Shown here: in pieces, positions 12,501 through 23,400 of the stretch | Layout of the letters: every line of letters begins with the position of its first letter | Position numbering within the stretch: the stretch's first letter is position 1 | NCBI GenBank assembly: GCA_022496805.1 | Contig: CM040094.1 | Coordinates: 15,213,501-15,277,500 of the forward strand | Direction: 5' to 3' | DNA from: Pohlia nutans | Taxonomy: Eukaryota > Streptophyta > Bryopsida > Bryales > Mniaceae | Length of the DNA stretch: 64,000 bases | Notes under the pieces: generated by a model | Databases searched by the model: none | Seen by the model: the letters and a program-made list of their open reading frames with translations, nothing else | Told to the model about the DNA's origin: nothing | Made by a program: the position numbers and the translations under genes

Positions 12501-12643
12501 TTCGGCGGACAATTCTCCGCGTTGTGATCCCAGATTCCTTGATCATCCTTATGGCAGCTTTTTTTATTGTTATTCAGGCTCCCCCCAGTAGAACGCGGTA
12601 TCCTTCTCCCCAGCGGCGTGATCTTCACTTTCGCCCGCGTCAT
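518..12643 (-). CDS. Unknown coiled-coil protein, 11 exons, incomplete at window edge
   Basis: I do not recognise this family. Proposed exons, 5' to 3' on the minus strand: 12643-12335, 11683-11466, 9320-8921, 6020-5753, 4450-4233, 3554-3471, 3347-3213, 2930-2812, 2287-2225, 1646-1448 and 694-518. Each junction has AG and GT ends and the phases chain through all eleven into one open frame of 730 codons with no stop, which is the main support. The start ATG at 12643 gives MTRAKVKITPLGRRIPR. Residues 1-470 are low-complexity, Ser/Asn-rich and acidic, with no domain I can name. The later exons (3554-1448) are heptad-like, charged and rich in Glu, Lys, Leu and Gln (for example QFELQKKSLDAALHKLDRLE), indicating a coiled coil. 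No signal peptide or membrane segment is seen. The last visible exon ends at a donor at 518, so the C-terminus lies beyond the window. The acceptor at 4450 is the weakest junction; 4436 breaks the frame. Confidence 0.6.
777..930 (+). repeat. Tandem repeat, ~54-bp unit with telomere-like TTTAGGG
   Basis: Three units start at 777, 843 and 897. Each contains TCAAGCTGTT, GGAAGATCAGATGAGTGAGG, TTTAGGGTTT and GATCATAAA. The first unit is longer (66 bp) because of an insertion and an extra TTTAGGG. Scrambled partial copies recur at 1375-1440. It lies in an intron of the unknown coiled-coil gene. Confidence 0.75.
1855..2100 (+). mobile_element. MITE with ~85-bp terminal inverted repeats
   Basis: The left end (AGGAATTTCGGACTTCACTG) and right end (CATGGGGTCCTAAATTCT) are inverted, and the pairing continues inward through a GATATTTCATGGGTTCGTAC-type block to about 85 bp. 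It has no open frame. The same termini bound the larger composite element at 58795-60880. It lies in an intron of the unknown gene. Confidence 0.6.
3014..3195 (+). mobile_element. CACTAGTAG-ended MITE, family B copy 1
   Basis: This 182-bp element starts CACTAGTAGAAG and ends CTACTAGTG, with TTA on the left and TTC on the right. The right end carries the family-specific AAAAACGACACATTTCC block. It lies 18 bp from the 3' end of the exon at 3347-3213, that is, directly downstream of a donor site. Other copies are at 8668-8862, 11207-11398 and 12683-12838. Confidence 0.65.
3644..3816 (+). mobile_element. CACTA-like MITE, full copy
   Basis: This 173-bp element runs from CACTACTAGTAAAGGCG to CCTTGTAGTG, with TTA duplicated on both sides. 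It is the same family as 303-474 and lies in an intron of the unknown gene. Confidence 0.75.
4582..4693 (+). mobile_element. Short hairpin MITE
   Basis: Two arms of about 47 bp are inverted copies with roughly 80-85% identity by eye: AGGGAGCATTTACCTTA and ATTGCAGTGTGAC on the left, GTCACACTGTAGTTG and AAATGCTCCCT on the right. The loop is about 16 bp. It is non-coding and intronic. Confidence 0.6.
4952..5032 (+). mobile_element. Minimal Stowaway MITE (81 bp)
   Basis: TA flanks both sides and the ends are CTCCCTCTGTTCCAATTTG and CAAATTGGAACAAAGGGAG. The arms are about 25 bp and fold into a simple hairpin. TA target duplication with CTCCCTCYGT ends is diagnostic of Stowaway (Tc1/mariner-derived) elements. 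Confidence 0.8.
5136..5722 (+). mobile_element. Stowaway-type element with nested CACTA-like MITE
   Basis: The left end CTATTCCGTCCAATAG pairs with the right end CTATTATGGGACGGAGGGAG, followed by TA. Inside it, 5432-5611 is a CACTA-like MITE (CACTACAAGCAAAGG to CTAACAGTG), so the Stowaway is older. The right end lies about 30 bp from the exon ending at 5753. Confidence 0.55.
6595..6820 (+). mobile_element. GATATGGGTA MITE, family C
   Basis: The inverted ends are CTGATATGGGTATCCCCTCC and TACCCATATCAAGCCATTCC. The interior matches 53911-54112: an ATATCTTTTTG block, then GTGTTAAAGACGGAATTTCTAG, then a CACATAAAATGAG block. It lies in the large intron between exons 9320-8921 and 6020-5753. A TTAACCC terminus of another family lies just upstream at 6459. 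Confidence 0.65.
8310..8650 (+). mobile_element. Degenerate CCCCTAAA-family core with nested foldback
   Basis: The core blocks (GGCATTTTCTCATTTTACCT, then CTACAAGATCAA, GTCGATCGTGTCA, AAGTCATTTTCACA and CACTACAGAAAATACACA) match 24868-25118. The copy is split by a foldback at about 8379-8527 whose arms (~58 bp) begin TCGCCGTATCAGTTTAATTG and end CAATTAAACAAATATGGCGA. Comparison with the uninterrupted copies shows the insertion point after AAGCTCTT. Confidence 0.6.
8668..8862 (+). mobile_element. Family B MITE copy 2, degenerate ends
   Basis: The interior matches 3014-3195 and 11207-11398 (GTGTCGTTTTTCATTCCTC at the left, TTTTTCATTTATAGTAAGTG at the right). The terminal CACTAGTAG has decayed. 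It ends about 60 bp from the exon at 9320-8921, on the donor side. Confidence 0.6.
9491..10120 (+). repeat. ~80-bp direct repeats bracketing a GC-rich foldback
   Basis: The segment GCTATAATACCAATGATAAG through TTTCTTATAGCAAC occurs at 9491-9565 and again at 10040-10115. Between them, 9580-9845 is strikingly GC-rich against an AT-rich background and self-complementary: GGGAATTCCGCGCAGGAAAA pairs with TTTTCCCTGCGTTGGAATTC. A family C MITE (9848-10038) follows it. The open frames here look incidental. A fragment of the direct repeat reappears inverted at about 13935. Confidence 0.55.
9848..10038 (-). mobile_element. Family C MITE, inverted orientation
   Basis: The interior is the reverse complement of 6595-6820 and 53911-54112 (CACACTATTTTTGGAGGAGG near the right end). 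The right terminus TACCCATATCAAGCCAT is intact; the left terminus GGGTACC is shortened. Confidence 0.6.
10346..12200. repeat. CCCCTAAA-family fragments inside an intron
   Basis: TTAA followed by CCCCTAAATGTCC occurs at 10346 and by CCCCTAAACGTCC at 11797. Blocks near 10640-10760 (GGATAGAATCTAAAATTCAT) and 11130-11200 are related, inverted, to the sequence after 11800, suggesting two inverted relatives separated by a family B MITE and the exon at 11683-11466. I could not define both ends of either copy. Confidence 0.35.
11207..11398 (+). mobile_element. Family B MITE copy 3
   Basis: It runs from about CTAGTAACAAACCTGTCG to GACACATTTCCTTCTAGTG, in the same orientation as the copies at 3014 and 8668. 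It lies 68 bp downstream, in gene orientation, of the exon at 11683-11466. Confidence 0.65.
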
Positions 12644-12682
12644 CGTATTGATAGAAAATAATCCACTCGGAAAGATTATTTT

Positions 12683-12838
12683 CACTAGTAGGAAATGTGT
12701 CGTTTTTCACTTACTATAAATGAAAAAGGAACAAAACTGCGCCAAGCACATGGGTTGTGTTAGTGCTGTTGAGTGGTTTTGGTCACAAGAAAACAGAAAT
12801 ATAAGTATAATATTTAATCACTATTCACTGTTTACAGA
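12683..12838 (-). mobile_element. Family B MITE copy 4, beside the start codon
   Basis: It starts CACTAGTAGGAAATGTGTCG and is inverted relative to the other three copies. The far end is worn. It begins 40 bp upstream of the ATG at 12643 and so probably occupies the 5' UTR or promoter of the unknown gene. Confidence 0.6.
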
Positions 12839-12915
12839 TATGTAAGAGAGATAGGCTGCTCGATATTTTACATAATATGAAAACTCTAGGAATGTGTACA
12901 AGCTCTTGGGGTATA

Positions 12916-13362
12916 TTAACCCCTGCAGGACCAAGGATTCATGGTTTTAAAATGACAAATTCAATTGATCATATTGTGAGAAATTGATAATTCACATGGG
13001 ACGAAAGTTATATCACTGGAATCAGTGAAGAACATTGCATGTGTGGGTCAAAAATAGAAAGAAATTTGAACTAAAAGAAGTTCAAATAGGCCCTACTCAA
13101 AAGAACTTAAAAAGAAAACGTGAGGCCCAATACAGGACCAAGAATTCATGGTTTTAAAATGACAAATTCAATTGACCATATTGTGAGAAATCAATAATTC
13201 AGATGGGACAAAATTTATATCACTGGAATCAGTGAAGAACATTGCATGTGTTGGTGAAGAAAGAAAGAAATTTGAACTAAAAGAAGTTCAAATAGGACCT
13301 ACTCAAAAGAACTAAAAAAAATGTGAGGCCCGATTTGGGTTTCTTGGTCCTTTAGGGGTTAA
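12916..13362 (+). mobile_element. TTAA-flanked CCCCTAAA element with internal duplication
   Basis: TTAA precedes CCCCTGCAGGACCAAGG and follows CTTGGTCCTTTAGGGG, giving inverted ends of about 16 bp. The interior is two tandem copies of a ~205-bp unit (about 12927-13128 and 13131-13333), each containing CATTGCATGTG and AATTTGAACTAAAAGAAG. A shorter relative with one unit is at 27715-27938. It lies between the unknown gene and GWD1. Confidence 0.7.
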
Positions 13363-14466
13363 ACTATCCACTACCTACTGAACATGAGTTCTATGATGAG
13401 CATTACTATTTAATAAAGAATGGCAAAGGGAACCCACAGACCTACTCTTGAAAATTGTCAGTTACCAATGCTATTCAAAATTTTGTATACCCTCAGTTGT
13501 TGACAGTCATCTTGACCCTAAAACATTATTGATTCTCCACAGAAAGGTTGCAAGAATAAACGAGAGATAGTTACTGCTGGAATAAAGGAGGATTGAAAGC
13601 CAAAAGAAAGTATATATGGTCAGCCAAAACATCAATAATACGTTATTCAAAAACCCGGCATTCAATCCAAGAACGTCCTTCAAGCTTCTTTAATCAAAGC
13701 TCCAAAACACAATAATAACACAAATTTTTTTTCCTGAAGCAGAGACAGAATAAAGTAACACAGCTGCAATAGGCTTGCTTACCTTTCTTGGACCTTCAAT
13801 GTGCTGGGCCACCTGTCTCTGCAAGAAAAAGAACATTACTGCACAAAGACAAGAAGTGCTGGACTTCGATCTCCTTCCAATAAGCGAATTTTTTTGTGGC
13901 TATATATCGCCAATTTTCTACTTAAGAAATGAGCTTGCTATGTTGCTATAAGAAAAAACTGGGTAAGAAACTAGAGTCTATCTCCATAATCTTCGCCAAC
14001 AATTCTATAGAAAGCTGAAATTGTAAATCAACAAAAAAATGCTATCTATTCTTCAAGTTTCAAATGTAAATTTGCACACAAAATGAGACTCGGTCCAGCT
14101 GCTGGTTCCGTCAAGGACGTTCCGTCAGTTTCGCGTGAAGAGGGTTATATAAAAACCCATTCTACACCTGCACTTACAGCCAAAGAAAGTACTGCATTCA
14201 CACGAGAGAGTTGAAAGTGGTTACCGAAACTTGGCCTCATGTTATTTTACCGTAGTCAAGAGGCTTTCAATAGCAGTACCCATACTGCTAACACATTTGC
14301 ATAGTATGCTAATCATACTTTTAATCTGTATTCTGTCCAAGCTCTATTGGTTGAAAGAGCTCCAGTTTAAACACACTTGTAATTACCAAGCAGCCTAATG
14401 ACCACTTGCTACATGAAGTATGCTGGGGAAAATAAAGAGGAAAACAATTAATGCTAAGGGGTGGTT
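13363..14466. other. Intergenic spacer downstream of GWD1
   Basis: No gene is seen here. It holds a MITE fragment near 13880-13985 (GTTGCTATAAGAAAAAACTG, inverted relative to 9545) and otherwise unremarkable AT-rich sequence. The GWD1 3' UTR and poly(A) site should lie at its right end. Confidence 0.5.
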
Positions 14467-17400
14467 CTACATTTGGGGCCTCGTCTGAACAATGTAGAGT
14501 TCGCCATCCTTGATCACACCTTCAATATCTTGTGCTGAGCGTAGCAGCTTCTCAACAGCGTAGCCTGCTTCCGCTATCTTCGTCAAAATGGTCTTTTGGA
14601 AAGCTTCGTCCAAGAGTAAATGATCCGAGGAATAGTCCACTACTCTTTCCTCCTCAACGTCCATAGGCACACTGTAGCATTCCAAAACACGACGTTTAAT
14701 TCCACCAACTTAAAATTATGTACTAGACTATTGTAATTGGGGCCATATGAACGAACTAAAATGTAAGTGAGACCTGATGGTTCGTATTTTTAATTTCACC
14801 ATGTAGAAATGAAGCACTGAACTCCAAAAGCTCCAGTTAGAAAACCCGTGTACAAACCTGTCATAAAGACCAGCGCCAGCGTATCCCTCCAAGTCTTCAC
14901 CATTCGAATCTGACCGGAAGATGATTGACTGCTTGATGAACAAGCCTATTCGTTTGCTAGGATAGCCCAGAACCTGACAAAAAACGACTTTAATTACTTC
15001 AAAAAGAGACGGCATAGAAAGCTGAAGCGACAAGGTTAACTCCTGAAGGACCACAAAGACCAAATTGGGTTTCATGTTATTTTTAGCAGATTTAGTAGGT
15101 CTTATGTGGAGTTCTTTTTCGAGAAAATTTATTCATTTTTTGACCAACACATGCAAGATTCTGGTGACATAAAACTTTGTCTCATTTAAATTATATTTTT
15201 CACAATATGATCAATTAAATTTGACATTTTAAAATCATGAATCCTTGGTCCTAACTGGAAGAATCCTCGAAGTGCATACCGAGGTTCAAACTGGATATGT
15301 TCCACTAAGAGTATGAGATCTAGTAGAACACAAGGAAACGCTGATAGAGGTAAAAGCATACCTTAGGATTTTTGATATCTGACTTTTTGGCTACAAAACT
15401 GAGTGCACGGCCTGAATATGCTCCAACAAGTGTCTCACCTAGACCTTTCACGACCTGTATATATGCACAGTTCCAGTGTCAGTAAAGTGCACAAGCCACT
15501 GTAATCAAATGCTCATGCCCCAGTATCTCACTCACATCTCAAATGTGGCTTGCCACGTAAAAACACTAGTTATCGCATTGTTTCTGTGTGTACTGAAGTC
15601 GTGCCATATTCACACATGCTACGTGCATTCTATGTACTAAATCAATGCAAAAACAATACCTGTCAATAACATACGATTTTTGAATATCACATTCGTATGA
15701 TTAAAGTACACAAACCATACGTTTTTAGGAAACATTGTAATGACACTGTTTTTGTGCATCAACGATTGGTAATATGTGCGAATATAACACGAACCTATGA
15801 AATAACATAAACTGTGTTGTATTCGCACAAACCTATAATCCATTTAAATTAGAGAGGGCTGCACAATAGATCCAGGCAATACACAGGAGAGCTCTTCTTT
15901 AAATTCATCTTTACCTCTGCATAAATTTCTGTTTCATCTTCAGTGGATGGATTGGTGGTGTGAATGACGAAGGCGTAGTCAGCTTGGATGATCTCTTGAA
16001 CTAACACTGCCATGCACAAGTCGCTGTGATCTATCTTGGCTTTGCGCGTACTGAAGTAGGCTCGTTCATTCCATTTTGAGGCCCACACCTGGAATTCCAA
16101 GAATTATACAGATTTTGAGATGCTTTCCAAGTTACATCTTCATGTCTTGAGATAGATGTAACAAAAAAGGCCATTCGAATTTCTATGGAATTGACACATG
16201 GAGACTCAAAGACATCCAATGAGTAGAATTACCCTTTTGATAGCAGTCCAGGCTTGCGTCCATCTCTCCTCGCTTTCGTCCCCAGGCCATGGCATACCTG
16301 AGCCTTTCAAAGTTTTTTTCAATTCTTCAACCTGCCATAGGTGAAGTGCAACAGACTAAGCCACATGGACCTTGGTAGCGAGTGCCACTCTTAACGACTC
16401 CTTTTGAAGGTAGCCTCAATTATCATATCAGCTAAAAAATGGGAACAAATGCTTGAGGGAAAGCACTGTACATCTCAAAAGAGAAACGAATTTTACTTGA
16501 CAACATGTCAGTGTAACGAACAGTTGGTCATTGAAGATACAATCCAAGAAGTTTAGAATAAGCAATCAGATTACTGGCCCTCTTGAATGATGATGCGCTT
16601 ACCAATGCTGGAGGTGCTTTCAGCCCCAAGACGGTGGCACGAGCATCCTTGAGCTTACTAAAATCACCATTAGCAAGTTGCTTGCTGAGAGTTGCAATCT
16701 CTGTGGCCACACCCTGAACACAAAGCAATATGCACATTGAATGACAACGGATGGAGATATTCATCTAGGCAGCAGATTTGACCGCATAAATTAAGAAAGG
16801 GTTATGCTTCCATGCAGTGAATTCTTTTCTTGTCAGGAAACAGTTTAGCACTTTTGCTCCTTTTCCATAGCTTGTGGAGCAATCCAGGTTCCTTGGATGC
16901 TCTATTCATATTAATATATAGGTAATATCAGGGTAACATACATAGGTGCTACTTAGGCAATACCTGGGTTATACCTAGGTTTAAAGAGGCTACACATCTT
17001 GACTCCATGTAGGAAATCTGGCTATTATTCCTTAATTTTTTTAAAGAATCCTTTGGATCAATTAGCCAGCCCAAATTTTAGATAGCAGTTTGGCTAAAAT
17101 TAGAAACAAAAAATCACTGCTTCCATGGGTCAAAAGAAAAAAATATATTACTTCTGTGATTTTGCGGATTTACTAACCTTATTGATGCTCTCTGCTAAAA
17201 CCTTCTCGAAAACTCCAAATGGCAACGCTGCTGAAGTTGGAAGACGAATCCACGAGGGAAGTTTGCCCCTCAGGTTGGCTATATTACGAGACTTAGCACC
17301 AACCTGGGCAAAAAAAGGAAACCAATGATCCTTTCAACACGCATGCTAAGACTTGGCGCAGTAAGTAGACACAAATTGTTGATTAGTCTACCAAGAAACC

Positions 17401-20400
17401 TACCATTTTCAACTAATGCAAAAGGGTCAGGTATCGATGCAGACTACTATAATTTCTAAAGATATAGAAAAATAATATTCACTGTGATGCATGAGTCCTA
17501 ATCATAGCCACATTCTGAATCATACCAGATCTGGTGTGAACTCGTCAGCTGATATGGCATATTTCCCAACAAATTTCTTCTTTTTCAATATGATCTTTGG
17601 AGGAGGTGCCTGATCCTTATCTGTTGCAAGCGCACTCGCTACCTCCGCAGCCCCAATATCGCTACATGACGTGATAAAAAAAAACAAAAAACATAAGAAT
17701 TAAATTCATTGCAGGAAATAAGCATGATTGTATTCTCATGTTTACAGAATGAGCCATTCGAGAAGATATAATTGCGAAAGAAAAACATACCTGTAAGACA
17801 GGTCAGCATTGGGTGTAATCTGAATCGAGACTGCCTTCTTGTCCTTTTTCCGGAGATCAGCAAGAACATTCGGATCAAAGCATGTTGCAAAGCAGATCTG
17901 CAAGATCGAATTAAGAACCGAGTGAATCATGAATCATTTGAGTACGAGCCTAACCAGCTAGAAAACATGCAACGGGAATAAGTTATGAACATCTTTTGAC
18001 CGTTGGGATTGGAGAATACACTTCATTTGAAGATTTTACATCATCAAGAAATCTTAAATTTGAGTGTCCAAAATACAAAGAGCTTTCTAAGGATGCTCCA
18101 ATCATGCATCCCTTTTAATTTCTTCACTTTCATTTTTTAACTAATTGAAAACATAACTTTTATCTACCTTGAATATAATTTTAGATACTAATTTAGACAA
18201 AAATATATTTATTTAAGAAAATTATCTTGTTTACATGATAAAATTTGTAAATATTTAAAATATCTTTCAATCATGTTGAAATTTTTGCCATATCTCCATA
18301 ATGTTGATGACTATCTATGAAAATTTATAAATCATACAATGTGGTATTTTAAGTATGTAGATTCTAGTGCTTTGACTTTTACAAACAGGTGAGGACCTTT
18401 AGGGGTTAAGAAGTTGAAAATGTAGCGTGCCTCTACAAGACCATCAAATTATTCTCAACCCTTTCAACTTGAATTTTTTCCCAGAGGACACTAAAAAAAA
18501 GAAGAGCTTGTGCTGGTCAATACAGACCTTGCCATTACGAGCCCGCACTGAGACATGAGAGAGGATGTCAGGCATGTCTGGTGTCAATACAGCTATAGCA
18601 CCATCAGGAATCTCTTCCTCTCCCTTCACACGTCCTGATACCAAAATGGTGGGGCGATCATAAACCTTGTCTTGCACGTGCTCCAGCTCATCAACGACTT
18701 CAATAAAACCCTTCACGTCAACTGGGCTGATTACCTGCCAACTGCAGAAACATACGTACAGCACTAACCTTAGACCAGTGATTTTTCTGTCATGAGACAG
18801 TAACATTTTTGCTACTTTTCCATGGCTTGAAGAGCAATACAGGCTCCTTGGACGCTCTTTTCGTATTAATATACATGTAATATCAGGGTAATACACATGT
18901 GCTACTTAGGCAATACCTGGGTGATACTTAGGTGTAAAGAAGCTACACTCTTGACTCCATGTAGGAAATCTGGCTATTATTCCTTTTTTTTTCAAGATCC
19001 TTTGTATCAATTGGCCAGCCCAAATTTTATGTAGCATTTTGGCTAAAATTAGCAGCAAAAAAAATCACTGCACTGCACTGTAAGATCGCAATTTTAATCG
19101 ACACGCGCTAAGAATGAGAATGTTCAACGGTTGATAGCAGGCCAACGAAAAAATAATTAAGAGGGAATAAATATTGATGTTAAACTAGGTTATGCATAAT
19201 AGCACCTGGGAAGATTACGTACCTGCCCATGTGTGCTTCCTTTCGGATGACTGGGTCTAGCCTGTTTAACAATAAAGATAACGATGCTGCTGAGCCTGAT
19301 CGGATCATTTCTTCAGTAAAAATGTTAACCTGCGTTACAACAAGACAGTTGAGACAAGTTCAATAAGGAGTTGAACCACACGAAGGTATAAACAGACGGG
19401 TACTAACTTAGCATCCAAATAGAAGAGGACTAGAAACTTTTCATTCTGCTTCAAACTTTCAGACTTAACTGTAAGTCAATACTCCCAAAGACAACAAAAC
19501 ACTGCCATGTTCAGAGACTTACAGCCCACTCTTCAACTCCAAGCAAAGCTCCAAGATATTCCGCGGTTGGCTGAAGTGTTTTCTGATAGTATTCGGCCTT
19601 GTCTTGCAATGCAAGCCGTGTACGATCAAGCACTGCCTTGGTTCTCAAAGCCCAGTTATGACTTTTCTTCTTAATGTTATCAATAACATGATACCAATCC
19701 TGCACAAATGTTTCAGAGAAAAACTTCAAAAACCTGCAAGTTATGCTTGATTTTTGTGATTTACGTTATTAGGCTCAAGAAATTAAATTTCAAAGTACTT
19801 TTGTCGTCAAAATTGGAAAAAAATTGAAAAAAATAGCCAAAAAAGGGGAATTGACCACAGTTTAGTTGAGACAACACCACAGGCCATACTAATTCCCCTT
19901 ATGGAACCTCCATCATACCTTCAAACAGTACACGAGCTCTTCGTTGTTGTTGCTTGACAAAGCTAGATTCTCAACCACCATGCTGATAATAAGGGCCAAG
20001 TCCTGCAAGTATTTCAAATAAAAGAAATACATAGAAGGAACAAAATTATAAGAAAAAATTGATGACATAGAAGGATCAGAAATTTAGCAAGAATTTACTA
20101 TCGATTTGGCAAGAAACTCTTAATCCATAAGTAAAACTGCATAGATAAAACGATAAAGATAAGTACCAATGGTCCTGAATTAGAGAGCGACTCCAGACCA
20201 CGCTCAACCGCTGTTCGTACAGTTGAGTCTAATGCCAAGTCCAGAAAGATGATATCTCGCAATCGGTCATGGGGTTTCAATAAAGTTGGCCTTAACTCTC
20301 TCCGTGCTTCGAGTAAGCCCTAAAACATATAACATGCAACATGAGATGATAATATGTAGCCTACTAAAACATCAAAAATATCAAAAACATTTTAAATATG

Positions 20401-23400
20401 CCGCAGGTGCCAAACAGGCACATTATACCGAAATGAAGTAAATCTTATCTATATCATTTGAGATCCAAACACATCACGTTTTGAGAACTTAACATGACTC
20501 CCAAATTTTTATGTACATATTTGTTGTATGGAGGCGAATAGAGCCAATATTATAGAATCTCTGCACTCAAGATTGTAGAATTGATCTTCTACCAAATTAT
20601 AGATGCCACAAACAACGATAAGCTACAATATCGTGCAAGATATGGACTCACCGACACATTCAAATACTTGGCGAAATGTTAAGACATAATTTGCTGAAAC
20701 ATACCTCAAGAAGTGGTAAGACATTCTTGTCTTCAACGTGCTCCAAGACATATTGGAGAAGTTGCTACGTTCAGACAAGATATTAGTCAATTAAGAGGAA
20801 TACGACACTTCGAACAAACTTCAAAAAAGAGATCTCGGGCTTCCAATTTCTCAGTACTTGACATTACCTGTCTGACGACGTGGCTTCACAATATAGTCAA
20901 AGGCATTCTGTGATATCTCCAACATCTAAAGTTCAAGCTTCTAAGCTAAATCTGCTAGAGGCATAAAAACGTGCAGGAATTGGTTTGAAAATCTTAAGAA
21001 GCAAATAGTAAAGAGAAGGCTGATTTCTAAAAAATCATGCAGAAGCACAAGTAAAAAATGCCATGCACGCTTCAAACATCAGTCACAAAATCATTTTCAA
21101 TACTTTTGTAAACCAACAACCATTTAATCCTAATGCGGTGAGAATTAACATGGGGTAATTTAACTTACAGGCAAAGCACCCGACAAGCCACTTATCGGGT
21201 GTATTTTGAGGTCTCCCATGTGGCGACTTGCCTGCAATGATCATCATGATCCCAAGCTCAGACTTAAGGCATTCAGATTAACGGTTTGAAAACTTCCAAA
21301 ATAGGAACACTGTTAACACACAGTCCTCTATCACAGGGTGCAAAACACAGAATTGCTATTTCGCAAAGAATTCGCATGACAGGCAAAGAATCTAAATAGT
21401 ATACGTCACAATAGCAGCTGCACTTCCTTTCGGCATGCCATACCTTGCCTTCATGACAAGCTGCTTGTTAAAACACTATGAGATTTTCATTCAAGTCGAG
21501 CCACTTTCTGATGTCTAAATTTTCTACTATTGAACTTAAATATTCTGTACAGATAGTGAACCCATGAATACTCTCAAATTTAAATGTTTAATATTGCAGT
21601 GAGGACAAACCTGTGCAGTGTAACCCATACAGGCTTGAATGGCCGATTCCAAGTCAGCACCAGAGTGAACAGCCTGCCACATGTAAGCACTGATAAGACC
21701 ACGAAAATCTCTACAAAAATTGACACTCTGCACATGGCTTGTTATAAAGTAGTTTTCTCCAAAAGAAACTGACACACTCCCATATTTCAGGCCCATGAGA
21801 ATCTCTTTTTCTGGCAGATGGAGAAAAACAGAAAGGAAAACTTGAAACATACCTTTAAAGTTCTCAAATAGTTTGTAAGATCTCTAATAAGTACATCCTT
21901 TTGATCAGCCCTAAATTTGGGTTCTGAGCGAACTGGACGGTCATAGCTTAGCATGCGTTCCTTGGTGACTCCATTGTCATTCAAAGTTTTCCAGTACACG
22001 TCCATTTTGAACCCACTCTTAATATAATCCAAAAGTGCCTGTAAGACCGAGTGTCGATGCTTAGCTTTAGAACATCAACTTCATTTCAACAAAAAAATTC
22101 AGGGATATCTTCAAGTAAATATTGATTTCTTGGTACTGTATAAATCTAACACATTACGGCTGTGCCAAACGCAAACATCACACCCAGGCCTAACAAAGGG
22201 TTCACTGTTGACACCCAAATAAACCACACCCTAAACAATACCAAGAATGAAATGTGGTGAGTACGCCACCTACGAATCAGAAATAGACAAAAATTCAATG
22301 ACACAGCAGGAGAGACCTACCTGGCAAATGACCACATCATCTGGACTAGTGTTATTGTGAAGCTTCTGATGCCACTCTTCCATCATGCCTCCTTTACAAT
22401 CACAATTCCGCTGCAGATTGATAAAAAAAAAAGTAAGACATCCAGCAGGAACATACATAGTGGCTACCACTAATATTATCATTCATCCGGTGGACAAAAA
22501 CCACAATTCTTTATAATGGATGACTGTCCTTGAAATTGAAATTTTGGTTTTGAACTCTAAGATGGTTGTAATTTTCCACGATAAGATTTTCTGGAAACCA
22601 AACAACACACCTGAATAACAAGAATTTCATCTCGAATACGTTGACCCACATCCCCTTCTCCTCCACGACCTACAGTAGTCATAACGAGACGGATCATCTC
22701 TCTGTTTTCAGGTTGTTCAGAAAACATTCGTTGCAGGAGGTTGGTAAGTCTATCTTGAGCTGCACTGATTTCTCTGTCCAGCAGCAACACAAAACCCAGA
22801 TGTTTCTTCGTAAATACGGAGTAGACGAGACATTCAATGATTAGATTCCACTTTGAGCTAAAATAACCCTATCATAATGACAGAAACGTCAGTATGGAGC
22901 ATTTGAGCAACACAACATGAAACAAAAGAATAAAAAAAATGTTCAGTTCAAACCATACTTTTCCTAGAAAGTGTCTATGTAGGAGTTAGTGCAAACTTAA
23001 CCTCTAAAAGACCAAGCATTCAAGGTTTTAAAATGTCAATTCAATTGATCATATTGTGAAAAGTATAATTCAGATAATATCTTTGAATATCTTTCAACTC
23101 ACCTTGGCTTCACATTGTAGTTTTTGTTCCAAGTTAGCTGTCTGGTGGCCATGAACCGCAACCAGACCAAAATTCCAGCCTGCGCGAGCTCTCCTTCATT
23201 CTTAGCCCGCTCCGTCAGCCCAGTGGCAATATTGTATCTGCACACCGTCAAATAAAATGAACCCGACAAGACCGATTATTGATGAACATGTAAATAAAAA
23301 CAATGTGATGTTATCAAAATTATGATTACTGTTCATCACACCTTTATAGGCCGTCCCACCACACGATGGGATTGATTAGTCACAGCGTTCTAGTGATGGA

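Noticed and set aside
12335..12643. MTRAKVKI start suggesting a type I MADS-box gene
   Set aside because: Only the first residues look similar; the helix and strand motifs of the MADS domain are absent.
20869..20927. Possible extra GWD1 exon (MLEISQNAFDYIVKPRR) between 21169 and 20764
   Set aside because: It has AG and GT edges but its 58-nt length breaks the frame, and the junction 21169 to 20764 already gives the conserved SGLSGALP-QLLQYVLEHV order without it.
21674..21850. Open frame upstream of the GWD1 exon at 21673 (MGLKYGSVSVSFGENYF)
   Set aside because: It is intron sequence that happens to be open; the family sequence goes directly from NYLRTLK (exon 22038-21853) to AVHSGADLESA with exact phase.
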